Part shown: piece by piece, positions 6,079 through 13,381 of the stretch | Position numbering within the stretch: position 1 is the first letter of the stretch | How the letters are laid out: every line of letters starts with the position of its first letter | Assembly (NCBI RefSeq): GCF_900541605.1 | Contig: NZ_UQKJ01000036.1 | Location: 1-16,159, forward strand | Length of the DNA stretch: 16,159 nt | Source of the DNA: an uncultured Dialister sp. | GTDB lineage: Bacteria > Bacillota > Negativicutes > Veillonellales > Dialisteraceae | Direction: 5' to 3' | The notes under the pieces: model-generated | The model's database searches: none | What the model saw: the letters and a program-made list of their open reading frames with translations, nothing else | Told to the model about the DNA's origin: nothing | Program-made: the position numbers and the translations under genes

Positions 6079-7470
6079 ATGTTAGTAGATGTATTGAATC
6101 AGATTGACAGCATCGTATGGGGGCCATGGCTCCTGATTCTGCTGGTGGGCACCGGGGTATACCTGTCCTGCCGGCTGGGATTCCTGCAGGTCATGAAACT
6201 GCCGAGGGCTCTGAAACTCATATTCTTTGCCCGGAATAAGGGGGACGGCGATATCGATTCCTTTAAGGCCCTCTGTACGGCACTGGCTGCTACGGTAGGT
6301 ACCGGTAACATTGTAGGCGTAGCAACGGCCATCAAGCTCGGCGGCCCGGGTGCCCTGTTCTGGATGTGGCTGGCCGCATTCTTCGGCATGGCTACCAAGT
6401 TCTCCGAAGGCTGCCTGGCCGTGAAATTCCGGCAGGTAGATGCGGACGGCAACATCGCCGGTGGTCCTATGTACTACATCGAAATGGGGCTCGGCAAGAA
6501 ATGGAAACCACTGGCTGTGGCCTTTGCTCTCTTCGGTATTATGACCGCCATGCTGGGCAGCGGCACCACCACCCAGATGAATGCCATTACCTCTTCCATC
6601 TATGCGGGCTTCGGCGTATCCACCTATATTTCCTGCGCCATCATCACCATTCTTGTGGCCATTATCACCTTCGGCGGACTGCAGTCCATTTCCAAGACCG
6701 CTTCTAAAATCGTGCCGGCGATGGCTGTCATTTACTTTGTCGTTACCGTTATTTTCCTTGCACTCAATGCCTCTGAACTGCCCCATGCGATATCGGAAGT
6801 GCTGACCGGTGCCTTCAATGGTACCGCCGCAGCCGGCGGCTTTGCAGGAGCCGGCATCATGCTGACTCTCCGGAGCGGCATTGCCCGGGGTCTTTATTCC
6901 AATGAATCCGGCCTGGGCTCCGCGCCTATCGTAGCGGCTGCTGCCAAGACCAAGTGGCCGGCGGAACAGGGACTGATTTCCATGACCGGTACCTTCATCG
7001 ATACCATCATCATCTGCACACTCACCGGACTCACCATTATCGTATCCGGCGTATGGACCGGCACCACCAACGGTGCGGAAATGACACAGGCTGCCTTCGC
7101 TACCACCTACGGAAGCCTGGCGCCCTTCATTCTTACCATTTCCCTTACCCTCTTCGCCTTCACCACCATCATCGGCTGGAACTACTACGGTGAACGGTGC
7201 TGGGAATACCTCTTCGGTACAAAGACCATTCCCATTTACCGTATCGGCTACATCATCATCCTGGCATCCGCCGTTTTCCTCAAACTGGAAGCCATCTGGT
7301 CCCTGGCGGATATCGTGAACGGCCTCATGGCCATCCCGAACCTCATTGCCCTTTTGGGCCTGTCCGGCGTCATCACGGCGGAGACGAAGAAGTACTTCAA
7401 CCACCTTACCATCCGGGATGCGAAACTGAAAGCCTACAAAGCCCGGAGACTGGCATCGAAGGCCAAGTAA
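6079..7470 (+). CDS. Alanine/glycine:cation symporter, AGCS family (second copy)
   Basis: A 463-residue multi-spanning membrane protein of the same family as 2129-3580. The ATG at 6079 is preferred because GGGAGG (6066-6071) lies 7 bases upstream; ATGs at 6064 and 6073 are in frame but overlap or crowd that site. Conserved blocks are VGTGNIVGVATA (73-84), GGPGALFWMW (88-97), SNESGLGSAP (274-283) and SMTGTFIDT (301-309). Compared with the first copy it has GGPMYYIEMGLG (128-139) where the other has GGPMFTMKNG, and it ends in a short Lys/Arg-rich tail. The two copies are clearly diverged paralogs and may differ in affinity or in preference for alanine over glycine. Expression is predicted to depend on the glycine riboswitch at 5657-5838. 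Confidence 0.95.
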   Translation: MLVDVLNQIDSIVWGPWLLILLVGTGVYLSCRLGFLQVMKLPRALKLIFFARNKGDGDIDSFKALCTALAATVGTGNIVGVATAIKLGGPGALFWMWLAAFFGMATKFSEGCLAVKFRQVDADGNIAGGPMYYIEMGLGKKWKPLAVAFALFGIMTAMLGSGTTTQMNAITSSIYAGFGVSTYISCAIITILVAIITFGGLQSISKTASKIVPAMAVIYFVVTVIFLALNASELPHAISEVLTGAFNGTAAAGGFAGAGIMLTLRSGIARGLYSNESGLGSAPIVAAAAKTKWPAEQGLISMTGTFIDTIIICTLTGLTIIVSGVWTGTTNGAEMTQAAFATTYGSLAPFILTISLTLFAFTTIIGWNYYGERCWEYLFGTKTIPIYRIGYIIILASAVFLKLEAIWSLADIVNGLMAIPNLIALLGLSGVITAETKKYFNHLTIRDAKLKAYKARRLASKAK

Positions 7471-7501
7471 GCCTATAGGGTATATATAGTAAAAATAAAT
7501 A

Positions 7502-7532
7502 AAGAGAGCTACCCGTCAAGGATGGCTCTTTT
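7502..7532 (+). terminator. Intrinsic terminator after the second AGCS gene
   Basis: AAGAGAGC (7502-7509) pairs with GCTCTTTT (7525-7532), and a few further pairs extend around a short loop. The T run is part of the 3' strand. It lies about 30 bases after the stop codon. Confidence 0.8.
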
Positions 7533-7560
7533 ATATGATGGGGTTGGGGCGCTGAAGGAT

Positions 7561-8063
7561 AGAGTCATTCGAGTGGGGCTTCTAGCTTCTAGCTGCTGGC
7601 AATCAGGAAAGCCGGTCAGCCGCTGCACAGGAAAGATCGGGGATGAGATCGAGATCAACATATTCCACCGTAATGCGGCCCATATAAACCCGTCATTTCA
7701 ACCGGTGGTAAGGGGAGGTGTGAATATACCGGCAAAAATCGCTAAAGCATAGAGGAGTGGAGAAATCTTTCTTGCTTTTGGGGACACAGAGGTTTTCAAA
7801 GGGAAGAGGGAGAATAAAGAACGAGGCTGAGATTGAGACCGAGGTATTTCACCGCGAAGCGGCAGAAGGAGTCTGCCGTCTGACCGTCTGCCCACCTGAT
7901 GTCTCCGGATGGACCGACCGCTATTCAGACATGTCTGATTCCCGCCGCAGGCTGATCCACTCAAGGCTATAACTCTAACCATCAGCATGCCAATGCGCCG
8001 CAGGCTGGTCAGTTTTCCTGAAAGCTAGCCGCTAATAGCTAAAAGCCCCGCTCGAATGACTCT
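7561..8063. repeat. Long family A element, copy with about 500-bp span; no gene
   Basis: It is bounded by AGAGTCATTCGAGTGGGGCT (from 7561) and its inverted counterpart AGCCCCGCTCGAATGACTCT (ending 8063). Inside each end are TAGCT-rich arms and CAGGAAAGC / TTTTCCTGAAAGC segments. The interior contains CACCGCGAAGCGGCAG and GCCGCAGGCTG motifs found in other copies, plus apparently unique DNA. Open frames at 7522-7752, 7757-7972 and 7698-7988 have no recognisable product and run through the repeat arms. I see no gene between 7533 and 8238. Confidence 0.7.
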
Positions 8064-8092
8064 ATCCGCAAGCACAGGAATCTACTATTTCC

Positions 8093-8122
8093 TTGCCCCC
8101 TTCTTCTCTTCCGTGCTATAAT
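8093..8122 (+). promoter_or_regulatory. Candidate promoter for the ywiB-argS unit
   Basis: TTGCCC (8093-8098) and a perfect TATAAT (8117-8122) are spaced by 18 bases, about 115 bp before the first gene. A second TATAAT at 8176-8181 has no good -35 element but is closer to the gene and could also serve. Confidence 0.5.
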
Positions 8123-8238
8123 TAACAGTATTGTATTTTCATGGATTTCCACCGAGAAAAAGGGGATTTCTATGATATAATGAAAAGTAATATTGGGGAA
8201 AACGCAGTGCGTTTCTCCGGAAGCAGGGAGGCGAGCGG

Positions 8239-8691
8239 TTGGAAAAACATGTCATTATCAGTGTGACCTCGCTGCAGCGGGACGAGAACGGGAAGGACGA
8301 GAAAATTTCCCTGGAAACTCCGGGCATTTACGGAGAAGAGGGGGACATGAAGTACGTCACGTACCAGGAAACGAAGCTGGCCGGCATGGAAGGCACCACC
8401 ACCACCCTTCGCATGTATGGAGACCATGTGAACCTGATCCGGGAAGGAAATTTCCTGCAGAACCAGGAATACCGGATGGGGAAGAAGTCAGTATCCAGGT
8501 ATGAGACCCCCATGGGCGTCCTGAAAGTCACCGTGGTGACGAGGGAAATCGAAAATTCCATCACCGCCGGGAACGGGCGCATGCGCCTGTCCTACGATGT
8601 GGAACTGGAAGGTCTCTTTACCCATTTGAATGAAATTATTGTAGATGTGCGGGAGGATCCGGAGTATTCATGGAAGTCAGAGAAGAACTGA
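8239..8691 (+). CDS. ywiB: YwiB-like beta-barrel protein (DUF1934)
   Basis: A 150-residue protein with the length and pattern of the DUF1934/YwiB family, which has a lipocalin-like beta-barrel fold and no established biochemical role. It starts at a TTG, supported by AGGGAGG (8225-8231) 7 bases upstream and a sensible N-terminus (MEKHVIISVTSLQRD). Alternating hydrophobic strands dominate (for example TTTLRMYGDHVNLIREG, GVLKVTVVT, MRLSYDVEL). It ends with a charged tail that overlaps the first 22 bases of argS, so the two are probably translationally coupled. The ywiB-argS adjacency is also known from Bacillus, suggesting a conserved association. No signal peptide or membrane segment is seen. 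Confidence 0.85.
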   Translation: MEKHVIISVTSLQRDENGKDEKISLETPGIYGEEGDMKYVTYQETKLAGMEGTTTTLRMYGDHVNLIREGNFLQNQEYRMGKKSVSRYETPMGVLKVTVVTREIENSITAGNGRMRLSYDVELEGLFTHLNEIIVDVREDPEYSWKSEKN

Positions 8692-10337
8692 AAGAAATCA
8701 TTGAAAAAGCAAAGGATGCGGCAGTGGCAGCCGGCGAACTGCCGGAAGGCGACTACGCTCCTGTACAGCGGCTGGAAGTGCCGAAGGAAAAGGAATTCGG
8801 CGATTATTCCACCAATGCCGCCATGCAGTGGGCAAGGACAGCCCACAAAGCACCCCGGCAGATTGCTGCGGCCGTGGTGAAACATATTGATACCCCCCTG
8901 GTTACCCGTATGGATATTGCGGGCGCCGGATTTATCAATTTCTTCCTGGCCCGGGATACGGTGTACCAGGAACTGAAGAATATCCTGGCCGCTGGTCCTT
9001 CCTACGGAGACCTGCCGAAGACACAGAAAGACCGGTTCCTGGTGGAATACGTTTCCGCCAACCCCACCGGGCCCCTCCATATCGGTCATGCCCGGGGAGC
9101 CGCCTACGGCTCTGCCCTGGTGAACCTGCTCCGGGCAGCGGGATATGACGTATTCTCCGAATACTACGTGAACGATGCAGGCAACCAGATCGACCACCTG
9201 GCAGAATCCATCAACGCCCGGTACCTCCAGCTGAACGGTATCGATGCGGAAATCCCGGAAGATGGCTACCACGGCCAGGACATCATCGACACCGCCCGGC
9301 ATATCATGGAAAAGGACGGCAAGAAATACCTGGACATGGATGAAAAGGAACGGCTTTCCATTTTCAAGGAACTGGGACTGAAGGAAAAGCTGGCAGCCCT
9401 GAAGAAAGACCTCCACGACTTCAACGTGGACTTTGATAACTGGTTCTCCGAAAAATCCCTGTACCCGGACCAGGTAAATGCAGCCCTGAAGGTGCTGAAA
9501 GACGAAGACAATATGTATGAAAAGGACGGTGCCCTGTGGCTCCGGACCACGAAGAACGGCGACGACAAGGACCGTGTGGTCATCCGGACCAATGGCGTGC
9601 CCACCTACTTCTGCTCCGATATTGCCTACGTAGGCAATAAGATCCGCCGGGGCTACAACAAGCTCATCGATATCTGGGGCGCCGACCATCACGGATACAT
9701 TATCCGCCTGAAGACGGCCATGAAATTCCTGGGCTACAACCCCGATGATTTCGAAGTCATGCTTCTCCAAATGGTGACCCTCCTCCGGGACGGACAGCCG
9801 GTGAAGATGTCCAAGCGTACCGGCCAGGCCGTGACCCTGCGGGAACTTATGGATGAAGTAGGTACCGATGCAGCCCGTTACTTCTTCTGCGCCAGGACCC
9901 TGGATTCCCAGATGGACTTCGATATCGATCTGGCAAAGAAACATTCCAATGAAAATCCTGTCTACTACATCCAGTATGCCAATGCCCGTATCCACAGCCT
10001 GTTCCGTCAGGCAAAGGAAGCCGGCGTAGCATGGGATGGAAAGTTTGAAAATACCGATTTCACAGCCCTGAAGGAAGAATGCGAACTGGACCTCATCAAA
10101 AAGATGGAAAATTACCACCAGCTCGTGGCAGGGGCCGCAGCAGAAAGGGCACCCCAGCGCATTGCGAAATACGCCTATGAACTGGCAGCCCTGTTCCACC
10201 ATTTCTACAGGGAATGCCGCATCCTCGGCGTAGGGGACAACCTGACCCAGGCAAGACTGGGACTCATCACTGCGGTACAGTACATCCTGGTCCATGCCCT
10301 CACCATCCTCGGCATCTCCGCTCCGGAACACATGTGA
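8670..10337 (+). CDS. argS: Arginyl-tRNA synthetase
   Basis: A 555-residue class I synthetase that charges tRNA-Arg with arginine in the cytoplasm. The N-terminal Add1-type domain covers about 1-110. The catalytic core has VSANPTGPLHIGHARGA (128-144), containing the HIGH signature (137-140), and the KMSKR loop (379-383). An anticodon-binding DALR domain occupies about 430-555. FNVDFDNWFSE (251-261) and DIWGADHHGYI (334-344) are further family blocks. Length is normal. The ATG at 8670 overlaps the upstream gene by 22 bases and has GGAG 5 bases upstream. No clear intrinsic terminator follows; a family B repeat begins about 45 bases after the stop. Confidence 0.98.
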   Translation: MEVREELKEIIEKAKDAAVAAGELPEGDYAPVQRLEVPKEKEFGDYSTNAAMQWARTAHKAPRQIAAAVVKHIDTPLVTRMDIAGAGFINFFLARDTVYQELKNILAAGPSYGDLPKTQKDRFLVEYVSANPTGPLHIGHARGAAYGSALVNLLRAAGYDVFSEYYVNDAGNQIDHLAESINARYLQLNGIDAEIPEDGYHGQDIIDTARHIMEKDGKKYLDMDEKERLSIFKELGLKEKLAALKKDLHDFNVDFDNWFSEKSLYPDQVNAALKVLKDEDNMYEKDGALWLRTTKNGDDKDRVVIRTNGVPTYFCSDIAYVGNKIRRGYNKLIDIWGADHHGYIIRLKTAMKFLGYNPDDFEVMLLQMVTLLRDGQPVKMSKRTGQAVTLRELMDEVGTDAARYFFCARTLDSQMDFDIDLAKKHSNENPVYYIQYANARIHSLFRQAKEAGVAWDGKFENTDFTALKEECELDLIKKMENYHQLVAGAAAERAPQRIAKYAYELAALFHHFYRECRILGVGDNLTQARLGLITAVQYILVHALTILGISAPEHM

Positions 10338-10381
10338 GGTAGCAGCCATAAGGGCTTGTATGTTATATGACTAAACGGATT

Positions 10382-10645
10382 TTAATGAGGAATGAGGAAT
10401 GAAGGTGCGGCGCACAATTCATAGAGCGCCGCGAAATTTAATAATTTTTCAAAGTACTGATTAAGTGATTCTTAAATTGGCAGAAAAATTATTAAATGCA
10501 TGCTATTCTACGAATTGACGCATCATACGACCATTCCTTGCTCCTGACCAATAGCTATATAGTCTGCCTGAATAATGGAGATATATTTAAGTTTGCGGTG
10601 CAATATAATTTGTGCGCCGCACCACCATTCCTCATTCCTAATTCT
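10382..10645. repeat. Family B composite repeat, copy 4 (two hairpins with flanking tandem tracts)
   Basis: An ATGAGGA tandem tract leads into GCGGCGC (10407-10413) pairing with GCGCCGC (10426-10432). AT-rich DNA follows, then a 9-bp hairpin, TGCGGTGCA (10594-10602) with TGCGCCGCA (10613-10621), around an AATATAATTTG-like loop. It closes with an ACCACCATTCCTCATTCC tract to about 10645. The outer tracts are inverted relative to each other, so the whole is a composite inverted structure like 131-399. No gene is seen between argS and pyrG. Confidence 0.75.
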
Positions 10646-10694
10646 TGGTTTCATCTATGATTCCTTGTCCAGTAGAGTTCGTAACCAATTTGTT

Positions 10695-10722
10695 TTGAGA
10701 AAGCACTGCAAATGGATACAAA
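10695..10722 (+). promoter_or_regulatory. Weak candidate promoter for pyrG
   Basis: TTGAGA (10695-10700) and TACAAA (10717-10722) are spaced by 16 bases. Both elements match 4-5 of 6 consensus positions. If used, the transcript would start inside or just before the family B hairpin at 10726-10748. Confidence 0.3.
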
Positions 10723-10725
10723 ATT

Positions 10726-10786
10726 GCCGCCATATAATTTGACGCGGCATACCACCATTCCTCATTCCTAATTCCTCATTCCTAAT
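10726..10786. repeat. Family B right unit, copy 5, in the pyrG leader
   Basis: GCCGC (10726-10730) pairs with GCGGC (10744-10748) around an ATATAATTTG loop. A tract of four to five ATTCCTM 7-mers follows (about 10751-10786). The tract ends five bases before the pyrG ribosome binding site. Confidence 0.7.
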
Positions 10787-10802
10787 TTTATAAGGAGGTC
10801 CC

Positions 10803-12419
10803 ATGACTAAATACATCTTCGTAACCGGCGGCGTTGTTTCTTCCCTGGGCAAAGGCATTACAGCCGCATCCCTCGGCAGACTTCTGAAGAACCGGGGATA
10901 CAAAGTCACCATCCAGAAATTTGATCCGTACATCAATATCGACCCCGGTACCATGAGTCCTTACCAGCACGGCGAAGTCTTCGTCACCGACGACGGCGCT
11001 GAAACGGACCTGGACCTTGGCCACTATGAACGGTTCATCGATGAAAACCTGTCCAAGGCTTCCAACGTCACCACCGGCAAAATTTACCAGTCCGTCATCA
11101 ATAAGGAAAGAAAAGGCGAATACCTGGGCTCCACCATCCAGGTCATCCCCCATATTACGAATGAAATCAAGGACCGGGTCCTCCGGGTCGGCCGCAACGA
11201 CAATGCGGATATCGTAATCACCGAAATCGGCGGCACCGTAGGGGATATCGAATCCCTGCCATTCCTGGAAGCCATCCGCCAGGTCAAGAAGGATGTGCCG
11301 AATCGGAATGACGTACTCTATATCCACGTCACCCTGGTACCCTACATCGAAGCAGCGGACGAACTGAAGTCCAAGCCCACCCAGCACTCGGTGAAGGAAC
11401 TCCGTTCCATCGGCATCCAGCCGGACATCATCGTATGCCGTACGGTGAAGGCCCTGCCGGACGACATGAAGAGAAAGATTGCCCTCTTCTGCGATGTGGA
11501 ACCGGAAGCCGTCATCAATAACCTCACCGCCAGAAGCATTTATGAAGTGCCGCTCCTCCTCCAGGAAGAAGGCCTCGACCGCATCGCCCTGGAAAAACTG
11601 GGCCTCGATGACAGCCCCTGCGACATGAAGGACTGGAAAGCCATGGTGAACCGCATCCTCTCCGCTGACAAGGAAGTGGACATCGCCCTGGTGGGCAAGT
11701 ACGTGGAACTCCACGATGCTTACCTCTCCGTGGTAGAAGCCCTGTCCCATGCAGGCTACGCCTTCGGCACGAAGGTGAAGATCCACTGGATCAATTCGGA
11801 AGTACTGGAAGAAGAAAAACCGGACCTCCGGGAAGTCTTCAAAGGCATCGATGGCATCGTAGTACCGGGAGGCTTCGGCTACCGGGGCGTGGAAGGCAAG
11901 ATCGACACCATCCGCTATGCCCGGACCAACGGCGTCCCCTTCCTGGGACTGTGCCTCGGCATGCAGTGCGCGGTCATCGAATTTGCCCGTGACGTATGCG
12001 GCATGAAAGACGCAAACTCCACAGAATTTGATGAAGAAACTCCGTATCCGGTGATCGACCTCATGCCAGACCAGGAAGATGTCACTGAAAAAGGCGGCAC
12101 CATGCGCCTTGGCATTTACCCCTGCAAACTGGCAGAAGGCTCCAAAGCCCGGGAGCTTTACGGCGGACAGGAAATCGTATACGAACGTCATCGTCATAGA
12201 TACGAAGTATCCAATGCCCTCCGTCCGGAACTGGAAAAAGCAGGTCTCTCCATCTGCGGCACCAGCCCCGATGGCCGCCTCGTAGAAACCATCGAACTGA
12301 AGGATCATCCCTACTTCGAAGCTACCCAGGCCCATCCGGAATTCAAGAGCCGCCCGAACCGTCCGCATCCCCTGTTTGTAGGACTGGTGAAAGCAGCCAT
12401 TGAACACCATAAGGGATAA
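10803..12419 (+). CDS. pyrG: CTP synthase (glutamine-hydrolysing)
   Basis: A 538-residue enzyme that makes CTP from UTP with ATP and glutamine-derived ammonia, the last step of de novo pyrimidine nucleotide synthesis. The N-terminal synthase domain (about 1-265) has the P-loop-like VVSSLGKG (11-18), KFDPYINIDPGTMSP (39-53), and the GGTVGDIES block (143-151). The C-terminal class I glutamine amidotransferase domain has the oxyanion strand PGGFGYRG (355-362), the nucleophile Cys384 in GLCLGMQ, and His511/Glu513 in AHPEF. All catalytic residues are present and the length is standard. A perfect AAGGAGG (10792-10798) sits 4 bases before the ATG. The leader contains a family B repeat. The GGGC-type start-site attenuation known for Bacillus pyrG is not evident. 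Confidence 0.98.
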   Translation: MTKYIFVTGGVVSSLGKGITAASLGRLLKNRGYKVTIQKFDPYINIDPGTMSPYQHGEVFVTDDGAETDLDLGHYERFIDENLSKASNVTTGKIYQSVINKERKGEYLGSTIQVIPHITNEIKDRVLRVGRNDNADIVITEIGGTVGDIESLPFLEAIRQVKKDVPNRNDVLYIHVTLVPYIEAADELKSKPTQHSVKELRSIGIQPDIIVCRTVKALPDDMKRKIALFCDVEPEAVINNLTARSIYEVPLLLQEEGLDRIALEKLGLDDSPCDMKDWKAMVNRILSADKEVDIALVGKYVELHDAYLSVVEALSHAGYAFGTKVKIHWINSEVLEEEKPDLREVFKGIDGIVVPGGFGYRGVEGKIDTIRYARTNGVPFLGLCLGMQCAVIEFARDVCGMKDANSTEFDEETPYPVIDLMPDQEDVTEKGGTMRLGIYPCKLAEGSKARELYGGQEIVYERHRHRYEVSNALRPELEKAGLSICGTSPDGRLVETIELKDHPYFEATQAHPEFKSRPNRPHPLFVGLVKAAIEHHKG

Positions 12420-12428
12420 GAAAGACAA

Positions 12429-12454
12429 AAAAGCACCGCTTCGGCGGTGCTTTT
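12429..12454 (+). terminator. Intrinsic terminator of pyrG
   Basis: A perfect 11-bp stem (12429-12439 with 12444-12454) is capped by a TTCG tetraloop and ends in TTTT, 9 bases after the stop codon. Confidence 0.95.
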
Positions 12455-12640
12455 ATCGTGCTGCTGATGGATAGAGTCATTCGAGCGGGGGCTGCTAGCT
12501 GTTAGCTGTTAGCTTTTAGCTGTCAGGAAAGCTCTACAGCCTACGGCACGAATGACTGACGGAAATATCTGGTGGGAAGCGCCGCAGGCTAACCTGCTTT
12601 ATTAACGCTAGTGTCATCTAAAGCATATTTGTGTTAATGA

Positions 12641-12667
12641 TTGACGTTGACCTGAGCGTTATATAAT
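12641..12667 (+). promoter_or_regulatory. Orphan promoter-like sequence inside the repeat region
   Basis: TTGACG (12641-12646) and a perfect TATAAT (12662-12667) lie 15 bases apart in an AT-rich patch. No coding sequence follows. Spacing is short, so activity is uncertain. Confidence 0.3.
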
Positions 12668-12720
12668 TTGGTATCTTACCGATTATCGATATTAATTGCT
12701 GTAGACTCTGCACCCAAATC

Positions 12721-12800
12721 GTCATCTCGAGCGGTGGTAAGTACCGTAATGATAGAAAACAGAAAAATCGAAAGTGAGAGAGAGTCGAGAGATCTCTCAG
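12721..12800. repeat. Family C repeat, copy 1 (TCATCTCGAGCGG ... TCGAGAGATCTCTC)
   Basis: It begins GTCATCTCGAGCGGTGG and ends AGTCGAGAGATCTCTCAG, with a variable centre of about 45 bp. The ends are partly inverted (ATCTCGA versus TCGAGAGAT). A second copy lies at 16062-16142 with a different centre. Both are preceded by CTTACCGA-TATCG-like DNA. Confidence 0.75.
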
Positions 12801-12942
12801 AGAAATGCCTCTAACGGTCTTACAATGCCGACAACGGTTGAAAAGTCCTGTATTCCCAAATATTTGGTGGGAAGCGCCGCAGGCGAATCAGTCTTCCTGA
12901 CAGCTAACAGCTGGAAGTTAGAAGCCCCATGGGAGTGACTCC

Positions 12943-13330
12943 AACCATCAGCATACCAATCCGCCGCGAAGCGGCTTAAAGAGCCTGGCATCTGAAGTCT
13001 GACCGTTTGACGTCTTCAGCAGAGTGACGCTATCCACCAAAGCGTTCCCCCTTGGAGATGAATGTCCTGCATAGGACATTCAAGTTTGGCATAAATAAGG
13101 CGCTTAGCCTGCCCATTAAGGCGCCTTCCTTTTAAGCTAAACGGGGGACGGCCAAAGGCCGGGGGATGGATAGCCGCGAAGCGGCAGAACCTCAATTCTC
13201 TTACCTCAAATCTCAATTCTTCCTTTTTGCCGCAGGCTGACCAGCTCAATGCTCAAGGCAAAAGGCTCAAGGCTCGTGACTCTGACCCTTATTCATGCAT
13301 TTCCGCTAACCCACTCCCACCTGTTTCTGG
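12943..13330. other. Gene-free stretch with small palindromes
   Basis: It holds CCGCGAAGCGG motifs (near 12963 and 13173), and a perfect 8-bp hairpin, GAATGTCC (13060-13067) with GGACATTC (13074-13081). AAGGCGC (13097-13103) pairs with GCGCCTT (13121-13127) and is followed by CCTTTT. A CTCAATT/CTCAAAT tract lies at 13190-13220. The open frames at 12797-12991 and 13016-13249 look accidental. The second hairpin could end a short transcript, but no such RNA is recognised. Confidence 0.5.
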
Positions 13331-13381
13331 TGTATAATAAAAGAAATTTCCTTTCATTTTCCTCGAAGGAAGGTGACCTTC

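Larger units (their letters stand above)
12473..12942. repeat. Family A element enlarged by an internal AT-rich insertion
   Basis: The left arm starts AGAGTCATTCGAGCGGGGGC (12473), followed by TAGCTGTTAGCTGTTAGC and GTCAGGAAAGCT. The right arm ends AGAAGCCCCATGGGAGTGACTC near 12941. Inside, AAATAT-Y-TGGTGGGAAGCGCCGCAGGC occurs twice in direct orientation (about 12563-12589 and 12858-12884). The copies flank about 270 bp that the compact copy at 14681-14841 lacks. That extra DNA holds an AT-rich segment and the family C copy at 12721-12800. No gene is recognisable. Confidence 0.65.

Noticed and set aside
7522..7988. Overlapping small open frames after the second AGCS gene
   Set aside because: They overlap the terminator and family A arms, have no ribosome site, and give no recognisable protein.
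8592..10349. 585-residue minus-strand open frame opposite argS
   Set aside because: argS is unambiguous with HIGH and KMSKR motifs. The antisense frame has no start signal or domain.
10788..12428. 546-residue minus-strand open frame opposite pyrG
   Set aside because: Same codon-bias artefact; pyrG has all catalytic residues.
12797..13249. Two minus-strand open frames of 64 and 77 residues
   Set aside because: They lie in repeat DNA without start signals; composition reflects palindromic repeats.
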